A stretch of DNA of 64,000 bases from Candidatus Eremiobacteraceae bacterium (GCA_035295225.1 DATGJI010000055.1:62001-126000), one strand, 5' to 3'. Positions 17,085-25,683 are shown, counted from the first letter of the stretch. Notes: generated from the letters alone by a model not told the origin. Made by a program: numbers and translations.

Positions 17085-17609
17085 GTGGTAAAGACCGGCG
17101 AAGTTCTGCGCACCGCTCGAGTTCGGCTGCGCTTCATAGAAAAGCGCGATCTCGACGACATCCTCGCCATTTATTCGGATCCGCTCTGCATGCGGTACTA
17201 TAAGGCGCTGCGGACGCGCGAGCGGATGCAAGAGTGGTTCGATTTCGTATTCGCCGCTTATGAGGCCAACGGCTACGGGTTGTTCGCCGTCGAACGATTG
17301 AGCGACGGGGTCTTCCTTGGGATCTGCGGCTTTCTGCAACAAGATGTCGACGGCGACGCGCTCGTCGAGATCGGCTATCTTTTCAAGAGCATGCACTGGC
17401 ACCGCGGCTATGCGTCCGAAAGCGCGATCGCGTGTCGCGACTACGGCTTCAACGTGCTCAAACAGCCGAAGCTCATCTCGCTCATCCGGCCCGAGAACGC
17501 GCCTTCGCGCGCGGTCTCAACGCGCGTCGGTATGACCGTGGAACGCACGACGCAGCGGGTCGGCTGGACGCACCTCGTGTATTCGATCAACGCTCCCAGC
17601 GGTGGATGA
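17085..17609 (+). CDS. GNAT acetyltransferase, RimJ/RimL-like
   Basis: 174 residues from GTG 17085, six bases after the helicase stop. It shows the Acetyltransf_3 layout: LRTARVRLRFIEKRDLDDILAIYSDP at the start, a central strand GLFAVERLSDGVFLGICGF, the acetyl-CoA loop region EIGYLFKSMHWHRGYASESA, and the C-terminal PENAPSRAVSTRVGMTVE. It probably acetylates a protein N-terminus or small amine in the cytoplasm. Its stop overlaps the start of the following PLP decarboxylase by eight bases, so the two are coupled. Confidence 0.8.
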   Translation: MVKTGEVLRTARVRLRFIEKRDLDDILAIYSDPLCMRYYKALRTRERMQEWFDFVFAAYEANGYGLFAVERLSDGVFLGICGFLQQDVDGDALVEIGYLFKSMHWHRGYASESAIACRDYGFNVLKQPKLISLIRPENAPSRAVSTRVGMTVERTTQRVGWTHLVYSINAPSGG

Positions 17610-18978
17610 TCTTGAATTCCGTGCTCTGCTCGAGCGCGGCATGGACGCGATCGCTCGATGGGAGTCCGGCTGGGCTGCGTTCGATCGTTCAGGCGCCGGC
17701 GATGTGCCATTCGAGCGTGCGGCCGCGGCGATCGACGAGCTAGGGACTCGACTGCGCGACAACTATCCGTACTTCCACCCCGCATACGCTGGGCAGATGA
17801 TCAAACCGCCGCATCCCGTCGCGCTTGCGGCATACGCGATGGCGGCGAGGATCAACCCCAACAATCACGCGCTCGACGGCGGGCGCGCCACTGCAGCGCT
17901 CGAACGTGAAGCGGTTGCGCAGATCGCGTCGATGTTCGATTATCCCGTCGACTGCCTCGGCCATCTCACAAGTTCCGGCACGATCGCCAATCTTGAGGCG
18001 CTCTGGATCGCGTCGCGCTTGCGCCCGGGCGGCGCCGTCGCATTCTCTGAAGAGGCGCACTACACGCACGGACGCATGTGCGCGGTGCTCGGTCTTCCGA
18101 CGATCGTCGTGCCCGTCGACGCGCGCGGTCGCATGGACGTCGCGCGGCTCGTCTCTAATCCGGATGCCGATCAGATCGGTACGGTCGTCGCGACGATGGG
18201 CACGACCGCTTCGGGCGCTGTGGACCCGCTTCACGAGATCGTGGACGTCGCGGCGAAGCGCGGCTGGCGGGTGCACGCCGACGGGGCGTACGGCGGATTC
18301 TTCCGGATCATCGCCTCTGCCGCCGAGGCGCGCATGGATGCTGCCCCATGGCTCGCGCTCGCGGCCGCCGATTCCATCGTCGTCGATCCGCACAAACACG
18401 GATTGCAGCCGTACGGCTGCGGCTGCGTGCTCTTCCGCGATGCCGCGGTCGGCGCGTTCTACAAACACGACTCGCCGTATACATACTTCACATCCAAGGA
18501 GCTCCATCTCGGCGAGATCAGCCTCGAGTGTTCGCGCGCCGGCGCGAGCGCCGCCGCATTGTGGACGACGCTGCGCTGCCTGCCGCTGACGGAAGACGGA
18601 CTCGGCCGCGCGCTGTTGGCGAGCAGAGCGGCGGCGCTCGCGGCGTTCGATCGCGCGTGCGCGCTGCCGGCGTTGACGCCGGTCGTCGAACCGGCGCTCG
18701 ACATTTTCACCGTTGCACCGCTTGCCCGCGGCGCTCGCGACCGCGCGTCGGCCGTTTCAACGCGAACGCAGGCCGCGTTCGACGCGTTAGCCGCCGACGA
18801 TTCCGATCCGCTGTATGTGGCGATCTGGCGGCTCCCCCGCAGTCTTGGCACAAGGGCGCTGCCGGACGTCGTATGGGATAGCGAGGAGTGCGCGGTGCTG
18901 CGCAGCGTGCTCATGAAGCCCGAACACCGTGAGCGCGCGGCCTCGATCGTGGACCGTATGGCAGCCGCCGCGGTGTGA
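17602..18978 (+). CDS. Group II PLP-dependent amino-acid decarboxylase
   Basis: 458 residues from GTG 17602. Fold-type I decarboxylase features: TSSGTIANLEALW (phosphate contact), SEEAHYTHGRM (the His that stacks on PLP), HADGAYGGFF (Asp to pyridine N) and the Schiff-base Lys in VVDPHKHGLQPYGCG. The family includes glutamate, tyrosine/aromatic and 2,4-diaminobutyrate decarboxylases; the length and the H-Y-T-H version do not let me fix the substrate. It is translationally coupled to a GNAT enzyme, which could acetylate the amine product. Confidence 0.85.
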   Translation: MDDLEFRALLERGMDAIARWESGWAAFDRSGAGDVPFERAAAAIDELGTRLRDNYPYFHPAYAGQMIKPPHPVALAAYAMAARINPNNHALDGGRATAALEREAVAQIASMFDYPVDCLGHLTSSGTIANLEALWIASRLRPGGAVAFSEEAHYTHGRMCAVLGLPTIVVPVDARGRMDVARLVSNPDADQIGTVVATMGTTASGAVDPLHEIVDVAAKRGWRVHADGAYGGFFRIIASAAEARMDAAPWLALAAADSIVVDPHKHGLQPYGCGCVLFRDAAVGAFYKHDSPYTYFTSKELHLGEISLECSRAGASAAALWTTLRCLPLTEDGLGRALLASRAAALAAFDRACALPALTPVVEPALDIFTVAPLARGARDRASAVSTRTQAAFDALAADDSDPLYVAIWRLPRSLGTRALPDVVWDSEECAVLRSVLMKPEHRERAASIVDRMAAAAV

Positions 18979-19052
18979 CGCTCGTCGCACGCCGAAGGGC
19001 CGCGTCACGGCGCGCCGCGTTGCGCGTCTAACCACTGAGAGGGAAACCGACC

Positions 19053-19229
19053 ATGCACAATTGCGCCTTTTGCCGATCTGACGCCACACGCTCGAACCTG
19101 TTCTTGAACTTCATCTCGGCGGGTCCGCCGCAGTTCAGGATTTGCTCGGCGTGTTATCTCGTCGCGATCCGACACGGCTATTCGGTGGTGTGCGAGGACG
19201 GGGCGCCGTTGGGACAAGCGGTGGCTTAG
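19053..19229 (+). CDS. 58-residue ClpX-type zinc-finger protein
   Basis: A small gene with a good ribosome site (GAGAGGGA nine bases upstream of ATG 19053). It has CAFC at residues 4-7 and CSAC at 32-35 with RHG following, spaced like the N-terminal zinc finger of ClpX (Cx2C ... Cx2C). In ClpX this module dimerises and binds adaptors. Whether this stand-alone version does so is speculation. It is followed directly by two family A palindromes, the second with a T-run, and is convergent with the citrate synthase gene. Confidence 0.55.
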   Translation: MHNCAFCRSDATRSNLFLNFISAGPPQFRICSACYLVAIRHGYSVVCEDGAPLGQAVA

Positions 19230-19238
19230 CAAATGTAG

Positions 19239-19301
19239 GGCGGACCTTTATGGTCCGCCTTTTTGGGCGCCGAAATGTAGGGCGGACCTTTATGGTCCGC
19301 C
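19239..19301 (+). repeat. Family A palindromic repeat, two copies
   Basis: Two copies at 19239-19259 and 19281-19301, each preceded by ATGTAG and made of arms GGCGGACC and GGTCCGCC round loop TTTAT. The 42-base period includes GGCGCCGAA between them. Both are in one orientation, opposite to the array at 9917. They sit in the convergent gap between the mini zinc protein and citrate synthase. Confidence 0.95.
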
Positions 19302-19306
19302 TTTTT
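19281..19306 (+). terminator. Probable Rho-independent terminator built from a family A palindrome
   Basis: The 8-bp GC-only-edged stem at 19281-19301 is followed at once by five T residues (19302-19306). The upstream copy also ends in a T-run (19260-19264). Together they fit intrinsic terminators for the plus-strand mini zinc gene. On the minus strand there is no T-run after the stem, so termination of citrate synthase by the same hairpin is less certain. Confidence 0.6.
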
Positions 19307-19309
19307 GGT

Positions 19310-20449
19310 TTACCGTTTCTCCATCGGCAGCCACGGCAATCCGACAAGACCCGTGTACTTCACCTGCGGTCTGATCAACCGGTTGTCGTTCATCTGCTCC
19401 ATGACGTGCGCCGTCCAGCCGGCCATCCGGCTACAGGCGAACGCGCACGTGAAGCTGTCCGGTTCGATGCCCAAGGCGTACAGCGTCGGCGCCGTATAGA
19501 ACTCGACGTTCGCATACAACCGGCGGCCAGGTTTTTTCTCGTTGAGCACCTGGACGGAGACGTCTTCGAGCTTGCGCGCGATATCGTACCATTGCGGCGT
19601 TCCAGCCGCGCGCCCGAGTTCGCTTGCCATCTTCTCGAGCGGTTCAGCGCGCGGATCGCGCACCTTATACTCGCGATGGCCGATGCCCATGATCCGGCCG
19701 CCCTTGTCCACGATGGCGCGGACGTATGCTTCGGCCTTATCCGGCGATCCGATGTCGAGGATCATCTTCATGACTTTGCCTGGAGCGCCGCCATGGAGAT
19801 CACCTTGGAGCGTCGCGACTGCTGCCGTCGCAGCGGCGTACATGTCGGACCACGTGCTCGTCGCCACGCGCGCCGCGAATGTCGATGCGTTGAAGCCGTG
19901 ATCGGCGAGCAGGACGAGGTAGGTGTCGAATGCGCGTGCCGCAAGTTTGCTCGGGGGTTCGCCGTTCTTCATGTACAGGAAGTTCTCGGCGTGCCCGAGA
20001 TCGGTTCGCGGCGCGATCGGTTCGAGTCCGTGTCTGATCCGGTCCCATGCGGCCACGCCCGTGGCGGCAACGGCCGTCAGTCGCATCGCCGTGTTCACGT
20101 CCGACACGTGCGTGCCGTCCGCACGCACCGGTTCGTGCAGCGCGACCGCCGAAACGATAGTCCGCAGGACGTCCATCGGCCACGCATCGTGCGGCGCACC
20201 GCGTAGACCTTGCAGGATGGATTCCGGCAGCGCGCGGCGTGACGCCATCTGGCTGCGAAATTCGCTTAACTCCGCCGCATTCGGCAGGCGGCCGTTCCAG
20301 AGCAGATATGACGTCTCTTCGAACGATGCGTGTTGTGCCAGATCGGAGATGTCGTAGCCTCTATAGGTGAGGCGGCCTTCCTCGCCTGCGACGAGGCTTA
20401 AAGCTGTTTCCCCGACGACGACGCCTTCCAGACCTGGGTTGACCGTGAT
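19310..20449 (-). CDS. Citrate synthase, short (Gram-positive type), with no canonical start codon
   Basis: The frame encodes 379 residues if it begins at ATC 20449, which is the normal length for the family. The N-terminus ITVNPGLEGVVVGETALS, then GRLTYRGYDISDL, is the conserved citrate synthase opening. Catalytic motifs follow: GHAENFLYM, LHGGAPGKVM (His), MGIGHREYKV (His) and NVEFYTAPTLYALG (Asp-type loop). It condenses oxaloacetate and acetyl-CoA in the TCA cycle. There is no in-frame ATG, GTG or TTG before codon 68 (ATG 20248), and stops close all three frames upstream of 20464. A strong AAGGTAAGGTG ribosome site lies just upstream. A start at ATC, CTG or GTC, or a base error, must be assumed. 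Confidence 0.85.
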   Translation of the reverse strand: MTVNPGLEGVVVGETALSLVAGEEGRLTYRGYDISDLAQHASFEETSYLLWNGRLPNAAELSEFRSQMASRRALPESILQGLRGAPHDAWPMDVLRTIVSAVALHEPVRADGTHVSDVNTAMRLTAVAATGVAAWDRIRHGLEPIAPRTDLGHAENFLYMKNGEPPSKLAARAFDTYLVLLADHGFNASTFAARVATSTWSDMYAAATAAVATLQGDLHGGAPGKVMKMILDIGSPDKAEAYVRAIVDKGGRIMGIGHREYKVRDPRAEPLEKMASELGRAAGTPQWYDIARKLEDVSVQVLNEKKPGRRLYANVEFYTAPTLYALGIEPDSFTCAFACSRMAGWTAHVMEQMNDNRLIRPQVKYTGLVGLPWLPMEKR

Positions 20450-20596
20450 CGAGCTGTTCTTGACGTTACACCTTACCTTTCAGCGGCGCACTTCGCCGCA
20501 ATCCGGAGCCTTCCCGCGACGAGGTACGCGCTTAAGCGGCAGGAGTGCGCGGGACACGCGGAGGCGAGCGTTTGCGCGAATGCGAAACACGTCATC

Positions 20597-21802
20597 GTGC
20601 AAATCCTGGGTGAGCGCCCGGCGACCAAAGAACGCAGCATCCTCTTCCTGTTCTCGGACACCGGCGGCGGTCATCGCGCATCCGCGCTCGCGATAGACGC
20701 GGGTTTGCGCGCACTTGCCACGACCCTGAAGATCCGGACTCAACACGTCGATGCGTTTGCGTCGTGCGGTACGTTTCCATTGCGCGAGGGCGTGGCGTCA
20801 TATGGCTCGATGCTGAAAGTGCAGCCGAGCCCATACCCTGCGATTTTCCATCTCACCAATGGCCGCACGCGCTTTCGCGTGATCGCCGAGTTGGGCAAAC
20901 CGTTCATCCGCCGCAATTTCCGGCGCATGCTCCAGGAGATCAAGCCGGATCTCGTCGTCTCCGTCCATCCGCTTTTGAACGTCTACGCGCGACAGATGCT
21001 CGATGCAGCGGGATCGCGCGCGCCGCTCGTCACGGTGATCACCGATCTCGTCACCATCCATCACAGTTGGACCGCGGCCGGTGCAGCCGATCACTACGTC
21101 GTGGGATCGCCTGAAGCGCGCGGCGTCTGCGCCGATCGCGGCATCCCGCTCTCGCGGATCCATGATTTCGGCCTGCCGATCCGCGCGGGATTTTCGCCGG
21201 CGCCTGCTGACCGGCATGATGCGAAAGCCGCGCTCGGACTCGATCCCTCTCGCCGCACGTTGCTCGTCATGGCGGGCGGCGAAGGCGGCGGCCGCGTTCC
21301 GCGGCTCCTTCAGGGGATCGCGCCGGTGCTGCGCGAGCTCGATCTACAGATCGTCGCGATCGCCGGCAAGAACGTCGGATTGCGGCGCAAACTCGGAGCG
21401 CTCGGCGAAACCCTCGGTCGCGACGCGCGCATCTTGGGATTTGTGGAGAACGTCGCGGATTATATGCGCGCCGTCGATGCGCTGTTGACCAAAGCCGGGC
21501 CCGGCACGATCGCGGAGGCCGCCGCGTGCGGTCTGCCGGTGATCGTCTGCGATTTTATCTCGGGTCAAGAGGCGGGCAATCTCGACTACGTGATCTCACG
21601 GCGCGCCGGTATCGTCGCGATGGATCCGGGTTCGGTCGATTCTGCTCTTCGCCGTCTTTTTGCGTCGGGAAACGAAAGGACGCTGGAAGAAATGCGCGCC
21701 AAAGCGCTCGCGAGCGCGCGGCCCGACGCGGCCCAACGTATCGGCGAACTCTTGCTCGAGCTCATGAAGACTTCGGTGGCCGCCGCCGTTCGCGGCGCCT
21801 GA
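20597..21802 (+). CDS. MGDG-synthase-type glycosyltransferase (diacylglycerol glycosyltransferase-like)
   Basis: 401 residues from GTG 20597. The N-terminal domain carries LFSDTGGGHRASALAI, the lipid-acceptor domain signature of MGDG synthases. The C-terminal GT28-type nucleotide-sugar domain has VMAGGEGGGRVPRLL, ILGFVENVADYMRAVDALLTKAGPGTIAEAAACGLPVI and the SGQEAGN loop. The likely reaction is transfer of a hexose from UDP- or similar sugar to diacylglycerol or a related lipid at the inner membrane face. The TGA stop is the first three bases of a family B palindrome. Convergent with the ROK kinase gene. Confidence 0.85.
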   Translation: MQILGERPATKERSILFLFSDTGGGHRASALAIDAGLRALATTLKIRTQHVDAFASCGTFPLREGVASYGSMLKVQPSPYPAIFHLTNGRTRFRVIAELGKPFIRRNFRRMLQEIKPDLVVSVHPLLNVYARQMLDAAGSRAPLVTVITDLVTIHHSWTAAGAADHYVVGSPEARGVCADRGIPLSRIHDFGLPIRAGFSPAPADRHDAKAALGLDPSRRTLLVMAGGEGGGRVPRLLQGIAPVLRELDLQIVAIAGKNVGLRRKLGALGETLGRDARILGFVENVADYMRAVDALLTKAGPGTIAEAAACGLPVIVCDFISGQEAGNLDYVISRRAGIVAMDPGSVDSALRRLFASGNERTLEEMRAKALASARPDAAQRIGELLLELMKTSVAAAVRGA

Positions 21803-21832
21803 AGGGCCGACTGACGTCGGCCCCTTCAGATC
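21800..21832 (+). repeat. Family B palindromic repeat, single copy
   Basis: Arms TGAAGGG(-)CCGAC and GTCGGCCCCTTCA round a four-base loop TGAC, with the conserved tail GATC. One G is missing in the left arm compared with the right. It lies in the 47-base gap between two convergent genes, and its first three bases are the stop codon of the glycosyltransferase gene. It can also act as a bidirectional hairpin at the 3' ends of both transcripts. Confidence 0.9.
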
Positions 21833-21849
21833 CTAGCGCCTTTCCAATC

Positions 21850-22809
21850 CTAGCGGAGAGCTTTGATGCCGCCGCGGAACGCGAGCGTCGCCGCTCCGAC
21901 CGCGCCGGCGTCGTTGCCGAGTTTCGCGGAGACGATCTTCGTCTGTCCGCGCGGCGACATCGTCGTGAGCTTGTCCACCATCTGCGTCAACGGTGCGGCA
22001 AGAACCCGTTTATCCGCCTGTCCGGCCCCGCCGCCGAGCGCGATGACTTCGGGGTTGACGAACGCGATGATATTTGCGACACCGACCGAGAGATCGTCAA
22101 GCCAGCGAGCCCAAGTCGCCACCGCATGCCCATCGCCCGCCAGCATCGCCTCGCGGATCATCTTCGATCCCCATGCCGCCGGATCGCCGGCGAGCAGCAC
22201 GCTGCGCGGAAATGACGGTGCAAGGGCGAGCGCATGACGAAGCATGCCGGTGCCCGACGCCTGCGCTTCGAAACATCCCGTCTTGCCGCAATTGCAGACA
22301 AATCCGTCCGTAGGCCTGATCTGATGGTGGCCGACCTCGCCTGCTGCCATCGAAGCGCCCAGGACGAGCCTTCCTCCGGCGACGATGCCGCCGCCGATGC
22401 CCGTTCCTAAGGTTATCAGTACGAAGTCTTTCGTGCCGCGGCCGGATCCATGCTCATATTCGCCGAGCGCGGCGCAGCGCGCGTCGTTGAGGATGTGGAC
22501 GCGTTGATCGAGCTTCTTGTGCAGGAGCGCGCCGAGCGGAACGTCGTGCCAGCCGAAGTTCGGAGAGTAGCGGATCACGCCGGACTTGCCGTCGATGTTG
22601 CCGGGCGAACCGAGCCCGATGCCGACAAGGTTCTTGCCGCGAAGCGCACGACACGCTTTGCCGACGACCTTCGCGATTTCGGCTACCACATACGACGGAT
22701 CGTGGGCTGTGAGCTCTCTCTTGAACTTGCTCACGATCCGGCCGCGCTCGTCGACGATCGCCGCCATCGTGTGCGAACCGCCGAGATCGATCCCGATAGC
22801 GTACTTCAT
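21850..22809 (-). CDS. ROK-family sugar kinase (glucokinase-like)
   Basis: 319 residues. ATP-binding GIDLGGSHTMAAIVD at the start, catalytic Asp in ILNDARCAALGE, phosphate loop LGTGIGGGIV, and the ROK zinc motif GEVGHHQI...CNCGKTGCFEAQASG (His plus three Cys). These fit an ATP-dependent hexokinase of the ROK family, most often glucokinase (glucose to glucose-6-phosphate, cytoplasm). No DNA-binding domain is present, so it is not a ROK repressor. Start ATG 22809 directly precedes the phosphate motif. Confidence 0.88.
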   Translation of the reverse strand: MKYAIGIDLGGSHTMAAIVDERGRIVSKFKRELTAHDPSYVVAEIAKVVGKACRALRGKNLVGIGLGSPGNIDGKSGVIRYSPNFGWHDVPLGALLHKKLDQRVHILNDARCAALGEYEHGSGRGTKDFVLITLGTGIGGGIVAGGRLVLGASMAAGEVGHHQIRPTDGFVCNCGKTGCFEAQASGTGMLRHALALAPSFPRSVLLAGDPAAWGSKMIREAMLAGDGHAVATWARWLDDLSVGVANIIAFVNPEVIALGGGAGQADKRVLAAPLTQMVDKLTTMSPRGQTKIVSAKLGNDAGAVGAATLAFRGGIKALR

Positions 22810-22969
22810 CCGTGCTCCTAGGTTAAGAGTGGCGCTCGCCTGCTTCCTCCTTTATGTGTATCTTCTTGCTTTGTGGGAAGAAGAAAACAGAAAGCGCGAC
22901 GCACTTCATGACAAAGAGGACATGACAAACGCACTGGCACCACAAACAACGCCGGGCCGAACGGGAATC

Positions 22970-23362
22970 ATGTCGAAATACCAATCAACATTTAAGAGTA
23001 CAGCGAAGAACATCGCGAAGGCGCGCGCCGATGTACGCAAGCACGCGGCTCAATTGTTCTCAGGACAGGAACTCGCCGACATCGAATCGGCCGTCGGCGA
23101 AGCCTTATCCAATTCAGCGGAACACGGCGCCGGCTCGGATGGCGAAATCGAATTACGCTGCTATGTTGAGCGGCGCGAATTCGTCATCGAGGTCAAGGAC
23201 AGCGGACCTGGGTTCGAGAGTTGGAGCGCGACGGATGCTACTCGGCCATTGGCGAGCGCCGAACGCGGTTACGGTATTTTCATCATGCGCGAGCTCATGG
23301 ATAGCATTTCGTACAGCGAGAACGGCTCGCGCCTCCGCTTGATGAAGCGGCTACCTCAATAA
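22970..23362 (+). CDS. RsbW-type anti-sigma serine kinase (GHKL ATPase)
   Basis: 130 residues from ATG 22970 (GGGA just upstream); an in-frame ATG at 22922 would add 16 residues. The N box reads DIESAVGEALSNSAEHG, the G1 box EVKDSGPGF and the G2 region ERGYGIFIMRELMDSI, as in anti-sigma regulatory kinases. Such proteins bind a sigma factor and phosphorylate a STAS antagonist, as in general stress or partner-switch control. No cognate sigma gene is adjacent. A STAS-like protein lies at the window start. Confidence 0.8.
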   Translation: MSKYQSTFKSTAKNIAKARADVRKHAAQLFSGQELADIESAVGEALSNSAEHGAGSDGEIELRCYVERREFVIEVKDSGPGFESWSATDATRPLASAERGYGIFIMRELMDSISYSENGSRLRLMKRLPQ

Positions 23363-23373
23363 GTGGTCGACGT

Positions 23374-23607
23374 TCAATCGTTGGCTTTGTAGTGCGGTTC
23401 GCTCGGACCGTGCTCGCGACCGCATTCGTGACAGGCCTTGATAGCTTCTACCGTGGAGTCCTCGAGCGTCAGCTGTGCATCGAGGAGCGCATCCCGAGCT
23501 TCTGCGCTGGGCTCTTCGTCGACGACGAGTTCCGCCTTGCCCTTTTGTTCCGCAGCCTTTCGCAGCGCATAAATCGCCTCAATTTTTTTTGTACTCTGTT
23601 CGCTCAT
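23374..23607 (-). CDS. Small acidic protein with a CxxC-type motif
   Basis: 77 residues. A Lys/Glu/Ala-rich helical region is followed by ACHECGREHGPSEPHY near the C-terminus. The Cys2-His pattern could hold a metal ion, but it is only half of a usual zinc finger. The stop is 11 bases from that of the convergent RsbW-like gene. I recognise no family; function unknown. Confidence 0.45.
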   Translation of the reverse strand: MSEQSTKKIEAIYALRKAAEQKGKAELVVDEEPSAEARDALLDAQLTLEDSTVEAIKACHECGREHGPSEPHYKAND

Positions 23608-23630
23608 CGCTTTCGTCCTAGCGTCTGTAA

Positions 23631-23717
23631 TGGTGCCCAGGACAGGACTCGAACCTGCACCGGTGTTACCCGACTAGCCCCTCAAACTAGCGCGTCTACC
23701 AATTCCGCCACCTGGGC
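23631..23717 (-). tRNA. tRNA-Leu (anticodon GAG)
   Basis: On the minus strand this reads as a complete class II tRNA of 87 bases. The acceptor stem GCCCAGG pairs with CCTGGGC before ACCA, so CCA is encoded. The D-arm is GGCGGAATTGGTAGACGC, the anticodon stem CTAG frames the loop TTTGAGG with anticodon GAG, a variable arm follows, and the T-arm is GGTTCGAGTCC. The long variable arm and the GAG anticodon give leucine (CUC/CUU codons). Confidence 0.95.
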
Positions 23718-23738
23718 ACACGGAGGAAATTATACCAT

Positions 23739-24677
23739 CTATCGGACGTTGGGGTCCAGCGCGTCGCGCAGGCCGTCACCCATGTAGTTGATCGCAAGGA
23801 CTGTCGCAAAGATGCAGAGGCCCGGATAGACCGCGGCCCACCACGCGATGGAGATGTTCTCCTGCGCGTTCGCGAGCATGCTTCCCCACGACGCCGTCGG
23901 CGGCTGTATACCGAAGCCGAGGAACGAGAGCACCGACTCGAGGATGATGACGTTCGCCACGTCGAGCGTCGCCTGAACGACGATCGGCGCCATCGCGTTC
24001 GGCAGAAGATGCCGGAACATGATGCGAAAATGACTGCTGCCGATCGCCCTGGCGGCCTCGCAGAATTCTTTTTCGCGAAGACTCAAGAACGCGCCGCGCA
24101 CGAGCCGCGCGACCGGCATCCACGACAGGAACCCGATGATCAGCACGATCGACCCGAAGTTGAGCGCGGCTTTCGTCGACTCGGCCGCCACGATCGCGGT
24201 GAGCACGAGCAAGAGCGGTAAGAGCGGGATGCACAAGAATGCATCGGTGATGCGCATGAGCACACCGTCGACCCAGCCGCCGAAGTATCCCGCGATCGCG
24301 CCGATAAAACTGCCGAGCAGCACCTCGATGATCACGGCGAACAGACCGATCGTCAGTGAGATGCGGCCGCCGAAGAGCAGACGCGCCCACAGGTCGCGGC
24401 CCACTTCGTCCGTTCCGAGCCAGTGCCCGGCGACACCGGGAGCAAGCGGTGTTCCCTGCCAGACATTGTCGATCGCAGCCGGGTCGAACCGGGTGAATGC
24501 GGGCGCGAAGACGGCGCCGATGATAATGATCAGCAGCACCACCGCGCCGGCGACGGCGAGACGGTGCCGCTTGAATTTGCGCCACGTCAGATGGCGTTCG
24601 CGCGCGTAGTCATCGTCTTGCACGGCGACGGCGATGTGCGCGAGGTTAGGAGCGATCTGGCCCGTCTGAACTGCCAT
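23739..24677 (-). CDS. Dipeptide/oligopeptide ABC transporter permease (DppC/OppC-like)
   Basis: 312 residues. A cytoplasmic N-terminus precedes the first helix, the usual DppC arrangement. GHWLGTDEVGRDLWARLLFGGR is the family hallmark and the EAA loop reads EFCEAARAIGSSHFRIMFRHLLPN, which contacts the ATPase. About six membrane segments. It follows dppB by one base. No ATPase or binding protein gene is in the window, so the transporter must be completed from elsewhere. Confidence 0.88.
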   Translation of the reverse strand: MAVQTGQIAPNLAHIAVAVQDDDYARERHLTWRKFKRHRLAVAGAVVLLIIIIGAVFAPAFTRFDPAAIDNVWQGTPLAPGVAGHWLGTDEVGRDLWARLLFGGRISLTIGLFAVIIEVLLGSFIGAIAGYFGGWVDGVLMRITDAFLCIPLLPLLLVLTAIVAAESTKAALNFGSIVLIIGFLSWMPVARLVRGAFLSLREKEFCEAARAIGSSHFRIMFRHLLPNAMAPIVVQATLDVANVIILESVLSFLGFGIQPPTASWGSMLANAQENISIAWWAAVYPGLCIFATVLAINYMGDGLRDALDPNVR

Positions 24678-24678
24678 A

Positions 24679-25683
24679 TCAGTCGTACTTCACGCGGGGG
24701 TCGAGCCAGCCGTATGCAAGATCGGCCAGCAAGTTGAACAGAACGACGAGCACGGAGACGATCATCAGGTAGCCCATCAAGAGCGGGAAGTCTTGCTGCT
24801 GCAGTCCGACGATGAAGAGCCGGCCCATGCCCGGCCACGCGAAGATGGTTTCCGTCACGACAGCACCGCTGACCAGACCCGGCAAACTGAGCGCTATGAT
24901 CGTGACGACTGGCATCAGCCCGTTCTTCATGCCGTGCTTGAAGAGCATCTTGGAGAACGTCAATCCCTTAGCCGCCGCGGTGCGCATATAGTCGGTGTGG
25001 AGAACTTCCTGCATCGATGCGCGCGTGAAACGCGACCACGTCGCGATGTTCAGCAATGCGAGCGCCGTCGCCGGCATGATGAGATGCCTCAGATGATCCC
25101 AGAAATCGCCGCCGCCGGTCGAGACATTCCCGGCCGAGGGCAGCGAGAAGTCCAGCCTATACCCGAAGGTGTATTTCTCCATCCCGGCCGGCGGAAAATG
25201 GATGCCGTTGACCGAGAACAGCATCTGCATCATGATCGCGAGCCAGAACACCGGCATGGACATCCCGAAGAATGCGAACGTCGTGACGAAATAGTCGAAG
25301 CCGGAATACGGCTTGATCGCCGCGATGAGGCCGAACGTCATGCCGATCGCGAGTGCGAGGACGAACGAGACGCTCATAAGCTCGAACGTGGCCGGCAGCC
25401 GCTCGCTCATGGCCTCCACCACGGTCGTCGAATTCACTTGCGACCAGCCGAGATCGCCGTGCAGCGCCTTACCAAGCCAATCGAAGTACTGCACGTAGAG
25501 CGGCCGGTCAAGGCCGAAATTGTGCCTCAGCCGTGCGATATCGGCTGCCGTGATATGCGGGTTCTGCATGTACGCAGCAAGCGGCCCGCCCGGCATCTTG
25601 TTCAGAATCAAGAACATCATGATGCTGATGAGCAAGAGCAATGGCAGCGCTTGGAACGTGCGGCGAATCGTGTAATTCAGCAT
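24679..25683 (-). CDS. Dipeptide/oligopeptide ABC transporter permease (DppB/OppB-like)
   Basis: 334 residues. An N-terminal helix and the motif LRHNFGLDRPLYVQYFDWL, then the long periplasmic loop, and the EAA loop YMRTAAAKGLTFSKMLFKHGMKN, with PGLVSGAVVTETIFAWPGMGRL near the end, are typical of DppB. It pairs with the following DppC as the peptide-import channel. Gene order B-C is standard, but the D and F ATPases and the solute-binding lipoprotein that usually accompany them are absent here. Confidence 0.88.
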   Translation of the reverse strand: MLNYTIRRTFQALPLLLLISIMMFLILNKMPGGPLAAYMQNPHITAADIARLRHNFGLDRPLYVQYFDWLGKALHGDLGWSQVNSTTVVEAMSERLPATFELMSVSFVLALAIGMTFGLIAAIKPYSGFDYFVTTFAFFGMSMPVFWLAIMMQMLFSVNGIHFPPAGMEKYTFGYRLDFSLPSAGNVSTGGGDFWDHLRHLIMPATALALLNIATWSRFTRASMQEVLHTDYMRTAAAKGLTFSKMLFKHGMKNGLMPVVTIIALSLPGLVSGAVVTETIFAWPGMGRLFIVGLQQQDFPLLMGYLMIVSVLVVLFNLLADLAYGWLDPRVKYD

